From Streptomyces toyocaensis (GTDB taxonomy: Bacteria > Actinomycetota > Actinomycetes > Streptomycetales > Streptomycetaceae): 64,000 nt of DNA. Numbering within the stretch: the stretch's first letter is position 1; every line of letters begins with the position of its first letter. This document shows, piece by piece, positions 41,068-50,388 of the stretch. The notes beneath the pieces are model-generated. The model did not search any database. It was not told the origin of the DNA and saw nothing but the letters and a program-made list of their open reading frames with translations. Both the position numbers and the translations under genes were made by a program. Location of the stretch: positions 1 through 64,000 of the forward strand of contig NZ_JFCB01000013.1 in assembly GCF_000725125.1 (NCBI RefSeq). Direction: 5' to 3'.

Positions 41068-42678
41068 TCAGCGGAGTGTTCTCCAGAAGCCGTAGCGGTG
41101 GTCCTCGGCGAAGTCCACGGGGCGGATGCCGCCCGGTCCCGAGGCGAGGGACTGCACGTTCGGGGCGACCGGAGTGGTGGGCTTCCAGCTCGCCCTGCCC
41201 GTGCGGGCGAAGTCGCTCCAGATACGGATCATCCGGTGGGCCAGTCCCCGCTGGGTCGTGGTGAGTGACGCGTAGGCCTCGAGTTCGAAGAGGTACGGAA
41301 GCTCGAAGGTGTGCGCGGCACCGACGTCGAAGTCGGGTTTCCGGTAGTTCGGGTCCGCGTACCAAGGGGCGTCGTCGTCGGCGAACTCGTAGGCGTACGT
41401 GGGCACGTGGGCGGACAGTGCCCGGCCGGTGTCGACGGAGTGCCGGGCCCAGTTGCCGTCGGTCAGGGCCGCCGCGAGAGCGAGCGCGGGGGAGCCGTCG
41501 TATGCGCTGACGGGGTAGCGTTCGGCAATCAGCGGGGCCTTCTCCTCTCCGAACTCCTCCCGCAGACGGGCGTAATGGTCGGCCTGGTCGATTCGGGCGT
41601 CCGGGTCGCCCGTCGCCGCCTTCTTGGCCAGCTCCAGACCGTAGACCCGGCCTCGTTCCTCGTGGCGGTTGATGCCCTGGAGCACCGGGACCTGGTTGAA
41701 CCGGCCGGTGGCGAAAGCCTCTTGGGGGGTGTGGGGCAGCAGTCTGCCGCCGTAGGCAGGCGTGTACTCGGGGCCCGTGCCGAAAGGATTGACCAGGTGC
41801 CCGGGGAGCGCGGTGCGCCAGTCGTCCGGACCGTGCTCCCTCTCGATCCCGGCCGCTGTCGCCACACCTTGCGTCAGGGCGCTCTCGCGGTCGCGTCGTC
41901 CCATGTCGGCCGTGCACGGGGCGCTCTGCAGGATGACCCGGTGGAAGAGACCGGCCGACGACGGGGCGACCAGATGGGCGCACGTGCTGTAGCCGCCGGC
42001 GGACTGGCCGAAGAGCGTGACGTTCCCCGGGTCGCCGCCGAAGGCGGTGGCGTTGCGCCGCACCCAGCGCAAGGCCGCCTGCTGGTCGAGGAAGCCGTAA
42101 TTGCCGGACTCCCCCCGCGTCTCGAGGTCCGGATGAGCGAGGTAGCCCAGGGCGCCGAGCCGGTAGTTGACCGTCACCACGACGACGTCGCCCCGGGCGG
42201 CGAGTCGCTCGGCCCCGTGCATGGCGCCCTCCCCGTCGGTGTGGTCGCCGCCGTGCAGATGGACCATCACGGGCCGCGACCCGGAGGAGGCGTTACGCGG
42301 GGCCGTGACGTTGACGAAGAGGCAGTCCTCGTCGTCGGACGCGGGCCCGACGGGAGGGAGCAGACCCGCCTGGGGGCAGGCGATGCCCGGCTTCGTGGCG
42401 TCCCGCACACCGTCCCATCCCGTGGCAGGGGTGGGTGCCGCCCAGCGACGGTGACCTGTGGGCGGCGCGGCGTACGGGATGCCCTGGAAGACGCGTGCCG
42501 TCCTGGTCACCGTGCCCCGTACAGCACCCTTGTCCGTGCGCACCAGCGAGGCGTCCCGGTGGCGCTCCACCGCACCGTCCGGATCGGAGGCGGCCGCCGC
42601 TCCGGTGACGTCCGCGGTGACCACGGCGCCGAGAATCAGAGCGCCGACCATGACTGCTTGTGCTGTCCGCTTCACCAT
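41068..42678 (-). CDS. secreted type-B carboxylesterase
   Basis: ATG 42676-42678 starts a 536-aa protein with a Sec signal peptide (VMVGALILGAVVTADVTGAA). Type-B esterase marks: VFQGIPYAAPPTGHRRWAAP, EDCLFVNVTAPRNASSGSRP, MVHLHGGDH (oxyanion hole, with HGG followed by Asp), NVTLFGQSAGGYSTCAHLVA (nucleophile Ser), and GAAHTFELPYLFE with the catalytic His. The fold cleaves carboxylic esters outside the cell. The gene is alone. A frame upstream of the ATG exists but shows no coding character. Confidence 0.92.
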   Translation of the reverse strand: MVKRTAQAVMVGALILGAVVTADVTGAAAASDPDGAVERHRDASLVRTDKGAVRGTVTRTARVFQGIPYAAPPTGHRRWAAPTPATGWDGVRDATKPGIACPQAGLLPPVGPASDDEDCLFVNVTAPRNASSGSRPVMVHLHGGDHTDGEGAMHGAERLAARGDVVVVTVNYRLGALGYLAHPDLETRGESGNYGFLDQQAALRWVRRNATAFGGDPGNVTLFGQSAGGYSTCAHLVAPSSAGLFHRVILQSAPCTADMGRRDRESALTQGVATAAGIEREHGPDDWRTALPGHLVNPFGTGPEYTPAYGGRLLPHTPQEAFATGRFNQVPVLQGINRHEERGRVYGLELAKKAATGDPDARIDQADHYARLREEFGEEKAPLIAERYPVSAYDGSPALALAAALTDGNWARHSVDTGRALSAHVPTYAYEFADDDAPWYADPNYRKPDFDVGAAHTFELPYLFELEAYASLTTTQRGLAHRMIRIWSDFARTGRASWKPTTPVAPNVQSLASGPGGIRPVDFAEDHRYGFWRTLR

Positions 42679-42933
42679 GCAGACGACCGTATGGACGGGT
42701 CGACCGCAGGAGTAGCCGGTCAGCCACCAGCCGTCACGGGGGTCAACCCCCTCGCGGAAAGGGGTGCTGCCCCCCTGGCCGCGCGGTGGGTGAGGGCTGC
42801 GCGAACCGAGTGGATGGGGGCCCGCCCGGTGCCTGCGCACCAGCGGACGCAAGCGGCTGGTCCGATTGCCACGCCGTACCAGCGTGGTGGCGGTCACTCG
42901 GCCGGCGATGCGACGACGCGCTCGCCGTGTGCC

Positions 42934-44598
42934 TCAGGTGCCCGTCAGCAGGGCGCCCTCCTGCACCGCCGTCAGGGACAGCGTCTTGTAGCCGACCTGC
43001 TCGAACAGCACGACGAGCCGGTCCTCCTCCGTGCGCATGACCGTGCCCGCACCCCACTCCGCGTGACGCACCCGCTCGTTCGGCTCATAGCGCTTGGCGC
43101 GCCCGGGTGGGGGACTGACATCCCGGTGCCCGCCCCCGGTGCCGGATGGCTCGTCCTCGCGGTCGCACCCGTCACACCGTCCGCACGGTGCGTCGAGCTG
43201 CTCACCGAAATAGCCCAGGAGGTACTGGCGGCGGCACGACGGCGTCTCCGCGTAGCCGCGCATCATCTCGATGCGCGACCGGTCGATGCGGCGCCGCCGC
43301 TCGAACACCTGCACCGCAGCTTCGGCGGCCTCGTCCGCCGTACGACCGGGCAGGGCCCGCACCGCGCGGCGCCTGCCCTCGACGGTCACCGCGCCCGCCT
43401 CTTGCAGCAGGTTCAGCAGATCACTGGTCTTCCGGCGCGACAGGCCGCAGAGCTGAGCCGTCCGGCTGCGGCTCTGCGGGACGCCCTGCTCCAGCAGCGT
43501 GGTCATGATGCGACGCAGCGCGTCGGCGTCCAGGGCCCGGGCCGTGAGGAACTTCTGCAGCCCCAGGTCCTCGGGGCGGTAGAACAGCACCGCGCGCGCC
43601 GGTTCCCCGTCCCGGCCGGCGCGCCCGATCTCCTGGTAGTAGGAGTCCAGCGATTCCGGGACGGACGCATGGGCGACGAATCGCACGTCCGCCTTGTCGA
43701 TGCCCATCCCGAACGCGGAGGTGGCCACCACCACGGCGGGAGCGCCGCTCATGAACCCGTCGTGGATCCGGCGGCGCTCCGCGGCCTTCAGGCCCGCGTG
43801 GTACGCCTCCGCGTCGACGCCGTCCTGCCGAAGGCGCCCCGCATACGTCTCTGCGTCCTTGCGGGTGGCCGTGTAGAGGATGCCGGGGGCGCGTGCTCCG
43901 GCCGTCCAGCGTGAGACGGCCTCGCGTTTGGCGGGGTCGTCGGTGAAGGTGCGTACCGCCAGGTGGATGGTGGGCCGGTCGATCCCGGTCGTCACGACGT
44001 GGGCGTCGCGCATGCGCAGGTGCTCGACGATGTCGTCCCTGACCGGGGCCGCGGCCGTCGCCGTCAGAGCGAGTACCGGAGGGCGGCCCAGCCGTTCCGC
44101 GGCCTCACCCAGATTCAGGTAGTCGGGGCGGAAGTCGTGGCCCCAGGCGGAGACGCAGTGGGCCTCGTCGACGACGAACAGCGAGGGGCCCAGTTCCCTC
44201 AGCTGTTCCACGACATGGTCCTTCGCGAGCTGCTCGGGGGAGAGGAACAGGTATTCGGCGTCACCGTCCCGGATCGCCCGCCAGCCCCTGTCGGTGGCCG
44301 ACCGCGACTGCGCGGAGTTCACGGCCACCGCATCCGGTGCCGCGCTCTCCCGCAGGCCGGCGACCTGGTCGCGCTGCAGGGCGATCAGCGGCGACACGAC
44401 GACGGCGGGGCCACCGAGCATGACGGTCGGCACCTGATAGATCGCCGACTTCCCGGAACCCGTGGGCATGACGACCAGCACGTCGCGACCGTCGAGCAGT
44501 GCCTCCATCGCCTCCGTCTGCTCAGCGGCCAAGTCGGTCCACCCGAACCGTTCCCGGGCCACACGGCCCAGCTCGTCGATCCGGTCGTGCACGTCCAT
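42934..44598 (-). CDS. recQ: RecQ-family ATP-dependent DNA helicase
   Basis: ATG 44596-44598 gives 554 aa. Superfamily 2 motifs are complete: LVVMPTGSGKSAIYQVP (I), VVSPLIALQRDQV (Ia), LFVVDEAHCVSAWGHDFRPD (II, DEAH with the RecQ aromatic loop), LALTATAAAPV (III), VVVATSAFGMGIDKADVRFV (V) and YYQEIGRAGRDGEPA (VI). A zinc-binding subdomain follows with Cys in CRRQYLLGYFGEQLDAPCGR, CDGCDRE. The C-terminus carries YEPNERVRHAEWGAGTVMRT, a small winged or Tudor-like module instead of an HRDC domain. It unwinds DNA 3' to 5' in repair and recombination. Confidence 0.92.
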   Translation of the reverse strand: MDVHDRIDELGRVARERFGWTDLAAEQTEAMEALLDGRDVLVVMPTGSGKSAIYQVPTVMLGGPAVVVSPLIALQRDQVAGLRESAAPDAVAVNSAQSRSATDRGWRAIRDGDAEYLFLSPEQLAKDHVVEQLRELGPSLFVVDEAHCVSAWGHDFRPDYLNLGEAAERLGRPPVLALTATAAAPVRDDIVEHLRMRDAHVVTTGIDRPTIHLAVRTFTDDPAKREAVSRWTAGARAPGILYTATRKDAETYAGRLRQDGVDAEAYHAGLKAAERRRIHDGFMSGAPAVVVATSAFGMGIDKADVRFVAHASVPESLDSYYQEIGRAGRDGEPARAVLFYRPEDLGLQKFLTARALDADALRRIMTTLLEQGVPQSRSRTAQLCGLSRRKTSDLLNLLQEAGAVTVEGRRRAVRALPGRTADEAAEAAVQVFERRRRIDRSRIEMMRGYAETPSCRRQYLLGYFGEQLDAPCGRCDGCDREDEPSGTGGGHRDVSPPPGRAKRYEPNERVRHAEWGAGTVMRTEEDRLVVLFEQVGYKTLSLTAVQEGALLTGT

Positions 44599-44743
44599 CG
44601 CTGTGTCCCTCTCACCGCCCGGCACTCCTGCAGACCCCGCCCGGGTACCCCCCTGGCCGGCCACGATGCGAAGAGACACGCGGTGAACGTGGCCTTTCCC
44701 CCCGGCCGGGCGTGGCGGCGCGCCGGCGGGATACCCGGCCGGC

Positions 44744-45556
44744 ATGACGGACACACGGCCCCTCGCCCTGATCACCGGTGCTTCCGCCGGAATCGGCTAC
44801 GAACTGGCCCGGCAGTTCGCCGAGCACGGCTACGACCTTGTGGTCAACGCCGAGGACGAACGGCTGGACGCCGCCGCTCGCACCCTGCGGGGGACGGGTA
44901 TCCGGGTTCGTTCCGTACGCGCCGATCTCCGGACCCGTGAGGGCGTGGAAGAGCTGCTCGCGGCGGTCGACGGACTCACGGTCGACGTCGCAGCCCTCAA
45001 CGCGGGAGTCGGCCGGGGCGGCGCCTTCGTGGACACCGATCCCGCCGACGACCAGGCCGTCATCGATCTGAACATCACCGCCACCGTCCGGCTGGCCAAG
45101 CCGCTGCTGCGCGCCATGGTGGCGCGCGGCGCGGGCAGGATCGCCTTCACCTCGTCCGTCGCCGCGATGATTCCCGGCCCCTGTCAGCCCGTCTACAACG
45201 CCTCGAAGTCGTTCGTGCAGTCCTTCGCCGAGGCGCTGCAGGAGGAGGTCCGGGACACCGGGGTGACGATCACGTCGTTCATGCCGGGCGCGACGGAAAC
45301 GGACTTCTTCCGCAGGGCGGGGATGGCGGGGGACACCCGGATGGGCACCTCGAAGAAGGACGATCCCGCACAGGTCGCCGAGCAGGCGTTCACGGCGATC
45401 ATGAAGGGCGAGAAGAAGGCCGTCACCGGGTCCGTGAAGGCCAAGGCGCTCGGCACGGCGGGCAAGGTGCTGCCGGACGGCGTCAAGGCGGCGGCCCACC
45501 GGAAACTGGCGGAACCGGGAACCGGCAAGAACGCCGGTCCCGGGAACGAGAGGTGA
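44744..45556 (+). CDS. short-chain dehydrogenase/reductase
   Basis: 270 aa. Classical SDR signs: ALITGASAGIGYELARQFAE (cofactor TGxxxGIG), DVAALNAGVGRGG (NAG), IAFTSSVAAMIPGPCQPVYN and ASKSFVQSFAEALQ, giving catalytic Ser, Tyr and Lys (YNASK). The tail is Lys/Gly-rich and probably disordered (AEPGTGKNAGPGNER). NADPH preference is suggested by the basic residues after strand 2, but is not certain. It is divergent from recQ. Confidence 0.92.
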   Translation: MTDTRPLALITGASAGIGYELARQFAEHGYDLVVNAEDERLDAAARTLRGTGIRVRSVRADLRTREGVEELLAAVDGLTVDVAALNAGVGRGGAFVDTDPADDQAVIDLNITATVRLAKPLLRAMVARGAGRIAFTSSVAAMIPGPCQPVYNASKSFVQSFAEALQEEVRDTGVTITSFMPGATETDFFRRAGMAGDTRMGTSKKDDPAQVAEQAFTAIMKGEKKAVTGSVKAKALGTAGKVLPDGVKAAAHRKLAEPGTGKNAGPGNER

Positions 45557-45591
45557 GCGAGTGCCGACGCGCCGACGGACGGCCCTGTGCG

Positions 45592-46161
45592 CTACGCCTC
45601 GTCGGTGCCGGAACGGCGAGCGGCGCGGCGCCGTATGCGCAAGGGCAGCGCGTACCAGCAGAGCCCGAACCACAACATGACCCCCACGACGAGTACTTCG
45701 GCGAGGACACCGGGAACCACGAAGCGCAGGATGAGGAGCAGCGTGCAGCCGATGGTCAGCGCGAGCAGGACCATGCCGCACATCATCAGGCGGCAGGCGG
45801 CCTCCACCACCTCGTTCTTCATCCGCTGGCCGGACAGGAAGCGGTGGATGGAGACGGGCGCGATGAGCGCGCCCGTGGCCGATGCGCCGAGTACCACGGT
45901 CGTGACGTAGATGACGTGGTCCAGCGTTCCGAGCTCCCGGAACAGTGGAGTGAAGGCCACGCTCAGCAGGAACCCGAAGAGGATCTGCACGCCTGTCTGC
46001 GTGACCCGCGTCTCCTGCAGGACCTCGTTCCAGCGGCGGTTGACCCGCTCACGCGGAGACTCCGGCGCCTCGCCACCGGCCCCCGGACCCTGGCCGTCGT
46101 GGTGCGCGCAACGCGCGATCTCCTGCTCCACCAACGTGGCCGACTGCTCCGTCATCGTCAT
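45592..46161 (-). CDS. DUF6328 membrane protein
   Basis: 189 aa. A polar N-terminus (EQEIARCAHHDGQGPGAGGE) leads to WNEVLQETRVTQTGVQILFG, the conserved opening of this actinobacterial family. Four membrane helices follow (FLLSVAFTPLF, VIYVTTVVLGASATGALI, MMCGMVLLALTIGCTLLLIL, VLAEVLVVGVMLWFGLCWYA) with a basic tail. No biochemical role is known. It is divergent from the LysE-type gene (188 bp gap) and converges on the SDR gene. Confidence 0.85.
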   Translation of the reverse strand: MTMTEQSATLVEQEIARCAHHDGQGPGAGGEAPESPRERVNRRWNEVLQETRVTQTGVQILFGFLLSVAFTPLFRELGTLDHVIYVTTVVLGASATGALIAPVSIHRFLSGQRMKNEVVEAACRLMMCGMVLLALTIGCTLLLILRFVVPGVLAEVLVVGVMLWFGLCWYALPLRIRRRAARRSGTDEA

Positions 46162-46349
46162 GACACCCTCCCGATCGCAGGCCGTCCGTCTGCCCCGTCT
46201 TCACCGTCTTCATGCAGGTCATGGGGCAGGAGGGCCGGCCTCGCCGCCGCGGTCGGAGGGGACGCCGCAGACGACGGCGACTTCGTGGCTCCGGTGCGGG
46301 CGGACCGGTGCCCACAACGGCACGTGACGGCAGGACGAGCGGAGAGCTG

Positions 46350-46997
46350 ATGTCGGTCGACTTACTCGGTTTCCTCGGTGTGGTGCTGGTGGCGTACGTG
46401 GTACCCGGCCCGGACTTCCTGGTGGTGGTGAGATCCGCCGCCGAGCATCCGTCCAAAGGCCGGGCGGCGGCGCTGGGGGCGCAGGCAGGGCTCTGCGTAC
46501 ACATGCTGGCGGCGGTCGCGGGACTGTCGGTGGTCGCCGCTCGCTCGCCCGTGATGTACGAGACGATCGAACTGGCCGGCGCGGCCTATGTGCTGTACCT
46601 GGGGGTGCGCGCGGTCCTCGCCGCCCGCCGGGTCGCCATCGAGGGCCGGCCCCGCGACCCGGCCGGGGCGTACGCGACGGAATCCGGGGAGTCCCGGTTC
46701 CACTGGAGGTCCGGCTTCACCCAGGGGTTCCTCACGAACGTCCTCAACCCCAAGGCCGCGCTGTTCTTCCTCAGCATCCTGCCGCAGTTCGTCGACGACG
46801 GCGGACCGATGGCCCGGCAGGTTCTCCTCCTCGGCATCCTGGACGTTCTCATCGGCGTGGTCTACTGGTTCGCCCTGGTCGTCGTCGCCGCGCGACTTCG
46901 GACCCTGCTCGCACGGCCCGAGATCCGTCACCGCTGGGAACTGACCACTGGCTGGCTCTTCATCGTCATCGGCATCTCGGTCGCCGCCGTGGCCTGA
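46350..46997 (+). CDS. LysE/RhtB-family amino-acid exporter
   Basis: ATG 46350 after GGAGAG; 215 aa, normal for the family. Six hydrophobic segments. LysE marks are VAYVVPGPDFLVVVRSAAEH, GRAAALGAQAGLCVHMLAAV, AGAAYVLYLGVRAVLAARR, FTQGFLTNVLNPKAALFFLS and LPQFVDDGG. It exports amino acids or derivatives such as homoserine lactones; substrate not predictable. Confidence 0.92.
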   Translation: MSVDLLGFLGVVLVAYVVPGPDFLVVVRSAAEHPSKGRAAALGAQAGLCVHMLAAVAGLSVVAARSPVMYETIELAGAAYVLYLGVRAVLAARRVAIEGRPRDPAGAYATESGESRFHWRSGFTQGFLTNVLNPKAALFFLSILPQFVDDGGPMARQVLLLGILDVLIGVVYWFALVVVAARLRTLLARPEIRHRWELTTGWLFIVIGISVAAVA

Positions 46998-47225
46998 GCA
47001 CCTCCGGCGTGGCGGGGAGCCAGGCAAGGGGAACCACATGCGACTGCCGGCCCTGGTCCGGGCCCTACGACCGGGACAACGCCCCCTCAATGTGCTGCGT
47101 GCCGACGGCTTCGGTCACCCGGACCGGCTGGCTCCGGCCCGGTGTGCCCCGGAAACGAGCCTGACGCGTGTTCGTCGTCGGCGAAGACGGTCGTGGGCCA
47201 CGGCGACTGATGCCACGGTGTGCTC

Positions 47226-47753
47226 ATGAAGACGACACCGGACGGACGTCCCGTCCCGCCCGCGCACGCCGACGAGCGCGCCATGCTGGAAGCATGGCTG
47301 GACTTTCACCGTGCGACTCTCGCCCTGAAGTGTTCCGGCCTCACCGAGGATCAGTCACGTCTCGCTGCGGCGTCACCCTCCTCCATGACGCTGCTGGGTC
47401 TCGTCCAGCACATGGCTGTGGTGGAACGCAACTGGTTCCAGCGTATTTTCGCCGGTGAGGAGGTGTCTCCGGTCTTCGAGGAGACCAACGTCGACGGTTT
47501 TTCCCTTCGGCCGGAACGAGGGCTCGAAGAGGCGATGGCTGTGTGGCAGTCGGAGGTCGCCCGAGGCCGTGAACTGATCGCTGACGCGTCGTTGGACGAT
47601 TCCGGCCGTCTGTCCGAACAGGAAGCGGGTCACGTCGGCGACCAGAGCGTCTCCCTGCGCTGGATCATGGTGCACATGATCGAGGAATACGCGCGTCACA
47701 ACGGTCATGCCGACCTCATCCGCGAACAGATCGACGGAGTCACCGGCGCCTGA
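47226..47753 (+). CDS. DinB-family (DUF664) protein
   Basis: 175 aa from ATG 47226 (a GTG two codons upstream is possible; no ribosome site is seen). Helices with the expected metal-binding histidines: [60 protein letters not shown] followed by [13 protein letters not shown]. It is a close relative of the remnant at 4660-4755. DUF664 proteins belong to the DinB/YfiT four-helix fold; some are mycothiol S-transferases. Confidence 0.9.
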   Translation: MKTTPDGRPVPPAHADERAMLEAWLDFHRATLALKCSGLTEDQSRLAAASPSSMTLLGLVQHMAVVERNWFQRIFAGEEVSPVFEETNVDGFSLRPERGLEEAMAVWQSEVARGRELIADASLDDSGRLSEQEAGHVGDQSVSLRWIMVHMIEEYARHNGHADLIREQIDGVTGA

Positions 47754-47848
47754 GACGCGCTCGCCGATGACAGGCGAGCCGACAGCGACGGCGCAGGCGA
47801 AGCCGCGCTGACACTCCCTCGTCTCCTTCGTCCGGCTCCCGCTCCCAG

Positions 47849-47873
47849 GCGTTGCCCGGCCTCTCGGGGGTAC
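47849..47873 (+). promoter_or_regulatory. candidate sigma-B-type promoter of the kinase gene
   Basis: GCGT-N15-GGGTAC fits the streptomycete sigma-B-like pattern GNNT-N14-16-GGGTAY. Start of transcription would be near 47880, about 60 bp before the kinase ATG. Single matches to so short a pattern are common in GC-rich DNA. Confidence 0.35.
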
Positions 47874-47939
47874 GAGTGTGCGGTACCCCGTCGGCCACGA
47901 GTGCCTGTACGGACTCTCTTCGAAGCAGTGGGAGATGAC

Positions 47940-49313
47940 ATGAGGCTCCGCGAGTCGGCTTCGGTATTGGCCTCCCGGTACTGCGCCGACGTGCTGGCCG
48001 GGCGATACCGCCTGGACACGTTCATCGGCTCGGGTGGTGCCGCCGACGTCCACCGGGGTCTCGACCTGCGTCTGCGACGACCGGTGGCCGTCAAGGTCTT
48101 CCGGCCCGGCGCCGGTGCCGACATGGAGGAACGTTTCCAGGGCGAAGCGCTGATGCTGGCCAGGCTGCAGCATCCCGGGCTGGTCACCGTCTACGACGTC
48201 GGACGGCACCATGACCGCGCCTACCTCGTCATGCAGCTGATCGAAGGCCCCACGCTGAAAGGGCGTATCGCCAAGGGGCCCCTGTCCCTTCGTGAGACGG
48301 CCGCGCTCGGCGCCGGCCTTGCCGCGGCTCTGGCCCACACGCATGAAGCGGGGATCGTTCACCGTGATGTGAAGCCGTCCAACATCATCCTGGATGAGTC
48401 CGGGCGTCCCCACCTGACCGACTTCGGTATTTCCCGGCTGCTCGACGGCACGACGCAGACCTCCCCCGGAACGCTCGTCGGCACAGCCGCGTACCTGGCG
48501 CCCGAGCAGGTGCTCGGCCGGCCCGTCGGCCGGGCCGTCGACGTCTACGCCCTGGGCCTTGTCCTCCTCGAGTGCCTCACGGGCAGACTCGAGTACGACG
48601 GAGGCCCCCTTGAGGCCGCGATCGCACGACTGCACCGTCAGCCCGTACTGCCCGAATTCCTGCCGAGGGACTTCGCGGTGCTGCTACGGAACATGACCGC
48701 CCTGGACGAGCGGGACCGCCCGTCGGCACACGAGTGCGCCCGGACACTGACCTCCCTGGCCGGTGCCGTACCGTCCGTATCCGTCCCGTCCGTGCCCCGG
48801 GCCACGAGCGTCGCACCGAGTCGACGACCGGCGCGGGACGCCGAGTCCACGCATCTGAACCCGTTGCCCGCCGTCGGCACGGCCGAGCCGAAAACGGCGG
48901 GCCCCCGCCGGCGCGCCCTCATCGCCGGCGGAACGGCCGCATTGGCGGCCGTCCTGACCACCGCCCTCGCTGTCTCCGACGGCCCTCCACGAACTGACGC
49001 AGCACCCGTGGTGCCGTCGTCGTCCATCCCCGACACCCCGGCCGAGCCGCACCGTGACGCCCCCGCGGGGCGGAGCCCACGTCCCGCCCCGACCGACCCG
49101 AGCCGGGACGCAGCCACCGGGGCAGCCGCACACCGCACCGCGGCCCCCACTTCTCACCCGGCCTCGGACGGCACGGGGGGCGGCCGGGCCACAAACTCCT
49201 CCCACCCACGACACGAGGCCAGGACAAAGACCCCGAGCGAACAACACGCCACGCCCGAAACGGCTCGGAAGAACCAGGGAAACGGTCAGAGGGGAGGCAA
49301 GAAGCAGCGTTGA
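47940..49313 (+). CDS. Pkn2-type membrane Ser/Thr protein kinase
   Basis: ATG 47940 after GGGAG; 457 aa. The kinase domain is complete: Gly loop IGSGGAADVHRG (about 31-42), VAVKVF Lys, HRDVKPSNIILDE with Asp143, DFGISR with Asp161, and GTLVGTAAYLAPEQ activation segment. A membrane helix lies at about 323-345 (ALIAGGTAALAAVLTTALAV), followed by an extracellular tail of about 110 residues rich in Pro, Ser, Thr and basic residues, without PASTA repeats. The kinase is thus cytosolic with a disordered outer arm. It is not next to known targets, though a STAS gene follows convergently. Confidence 0.93.
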   Translation: MRLRESASVLASRYCADVLAGRYRLDTFIGSGGAADVHRGLDLRLRRPVAVKVFRPGAGADMEERFQGEALMLARLQHPGLVTVYDVGRHHDRAYLVMQLIEGPTLKGRIAKGPLSLRETAALGAGLAAALAHTHEAGIVHRDVKPSNIILDESGRPHLTDFGISRLLDGTTQTSPGTLVGTAAYLAPEQVLGRPVGRAVDVYALGLVLLECLTGRLEYDGGPLEAAIARLHRQPVLPEFLPRDFAVLLRNMTALDERDRPSAHECARTLTSLAGAVPSVSVPSVPRATSVAPSRRPARDAESTHLNPLPAVGTAEPKTAGPRRRALIAGGTAALAAVLTTALAVSDGPPRTDAAPVVPSSSIPDTPAEPHRDAPAGRSPRPAPTDPSRDAATGAAAHRTAAPTSHPASDGTGGGRATNSSHPRHEARTKTPSEQHATPETARKNQGNGQRGGKKQR

Positions 49314-49328
49314 TCCCGGCTACTTGGG

Positions 49329-49365
49329 CGCACCGCCCGGTGTCCCCGGCCGGGCGCGCGGTGCG
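49329..49365. terminator. hairpin between convergent kinase and STAS genes
   Basis: CGCACCGC (49329-49336) pairs with GCGGTGCG (49358-49365), with further CCCGG/CCGGG pairing inside. It sits in the 59-bp gap between the two stop codons and can serve both. Confidence 0.55.
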
Positions 49366-49372
49366 TGCGGCG

Positions 49373-49750
49373 TCAGGGGGTGAGTGCTTCGTGGAGGGTG
49401 GGACAGCAGTCGATGACGCCGTCGACACCGGTGAGCTGCAGGACCCGCAGGACCGAGTCGGGGGGCCCGGCCAGGCGCAGCCAGCCGTCGGCCGCGGTGA
49501 CGGCCCGGTGGGCGGAGATGAGGATGTTGATGCCGCTGGAGTCCATGAAGGTGACGCCGCGCATGTCCATCACGACGTGCGGGTGGGCGGCATCGGAGAC
49601 GTCCAGGGCTTGCCTGAGCTGATCGCCGGTGTGGTGGTCTATCTCCCCGGACAGGGTCAGCAGGCGAATGCCGTCAGTGGCGGTGACCACGACCGACAGC
49701 CCGCCCACCCGGTGTCTCTGCTCGGCTTTCGGTCTGGGTGTTTCAGCCAT
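49373..49750 (-). CDS. STAS-domain anti-anti-sigma factor
   Basis: 125 aa. The STAS core is clear: TATDGIRLLTLSGEIDHHTG, DQLRQALDVS, then MDMRGVTFMDSSGINILISA with the DSSG phosphoserine site. It ends LTGVDGVIDCCPTLHEALTP. It is divergent from an RsbW-like ATPase gene (49882) across 131 bp, so they probably form a switch pair. The start codon region overlaps repeats (49747-49775) that may be regulatory. Confidence 0.9.
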   Translation of the reverse strand: MAETPRPKAEQRHRVGGLSVVVTATDGIRLLTLSGEIDHHTGDQLRQALDVSDAAHPHVVMDMRGVTFMDSSGINILISAHRAVTAADGWLRLAGPPDSVLRVLQLTGVDGVIDCCPTLHEALTP

Positions 49751-49760
49751 ACTGGTGATA

Positions 49761-49775
49761 CTTCCATACTGGAAG
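49761..49775. promoter_or_regulatory. inverted repeat at the STAS gene start
   Basis: CTTCCA-TAC-TGGAAG lies 11-25 bases upstream of the STAS ATG. CCATACTGG also occurs as a direct repeat (49747-49755 and 49764-49772) spanning the start codon. It is a candidate protein-binding or RNA-structure element. Confidence 0.35.
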
Positions 49776-49881
49776 CTTCATCATGGGTGTCATCCCGCCT
49801 CTCTGGGTGACGCGTTCCGTGTGACGTAACCGGCACCGGGCGCGCGGCATAGGCCGTGAACGCGAGGGTAAGGGCGAGGGC

Positions 49882-50388
49882 GTGTACGGGGTGGCAGAAA
49901 TGAACGCGATGGATTCAGTGTCCGCTGGCGATGACGGCAGCCTGCCGCGTGAGCGGGCCATGCGGACGACGGTGGCCCTGGACGGCGGGGGAGCGGACAT
50001 CGCCCACGCCCGTCATCTGGCCGTCGGCTTCCTCACCCGCGTGCAGGGCGAGCACGGCCTGCCCGTCTCGCAGCGTGCCCTGGACGTCACGCAGCTGGTG
50101 GTCAGCGAGCTGGTCACGAACGCTCGCAAGTACGCGCCCGGCCCGGTACTGCTCGACCTGCGGATCGCGGGCGACATGGTCGAGGTCGTGGTGTGGGACT
50201 CCGAGCCGGTGCTGCCGATCGCCCGGTCGGCCGACGCCGGGCGGGTGGGACAGCACGGGCTGGAGATCGTGATGGCCGTGGCGCAGGGGTTCGAGGCCCA
50301 ACGGGAGCCGTTCGGCAAGCGCATCACTGTCCGGATCGCGCTGCTGGACGACCCGGAGGGTGATCTTCCCGGGCGCGGCACCGTGTAG
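49882..50388 (+). CDS. RsbW-like ATP-binding anti-sigma/kinase protein
   Basis: 168 aa. The HATPase_c_2 fold is recognised from RHLAVGFLTRVQGEHGLPVS, VTQLVVSELVTNARKYAPGP (N-box Glu and Asn), VEVVVWDSEPVLPIARSADA (G1 region, with the usual DxG replaced by DSE) and VGQHGLEIVMAVAQGFEAQR (G2). Many streptomycete proteins of this class have lost kinase activity or have unknown partners. The divergent STAS gene is the natural partner. GTG or ATG codons downstream (MNAMDSVSAG) could be the real start. Confidence 0.87.
   Translation: MYGVAEMNAMDSVSAGDDGSLPRERAMRTTVALDGGGADIAHARHLAVGFLTRVQGEHGLPVSQRALDVTQLVVSELVTNARKYAPGPVLLDLRIAGDMVEVVVWDSEPVLPIARSADAGRVGQHGLEIVMAVAQGFEAQREPFGKRITVRIALLDDPEGDLPGRGTV

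Noticed and set aside
47038..47229. A 63-codon frame after a GGGG-containing sequence
   Set aside because: It is Arg-rich with no hydrophobic core or motif and overlaps the start of the DinB gene in another frame.
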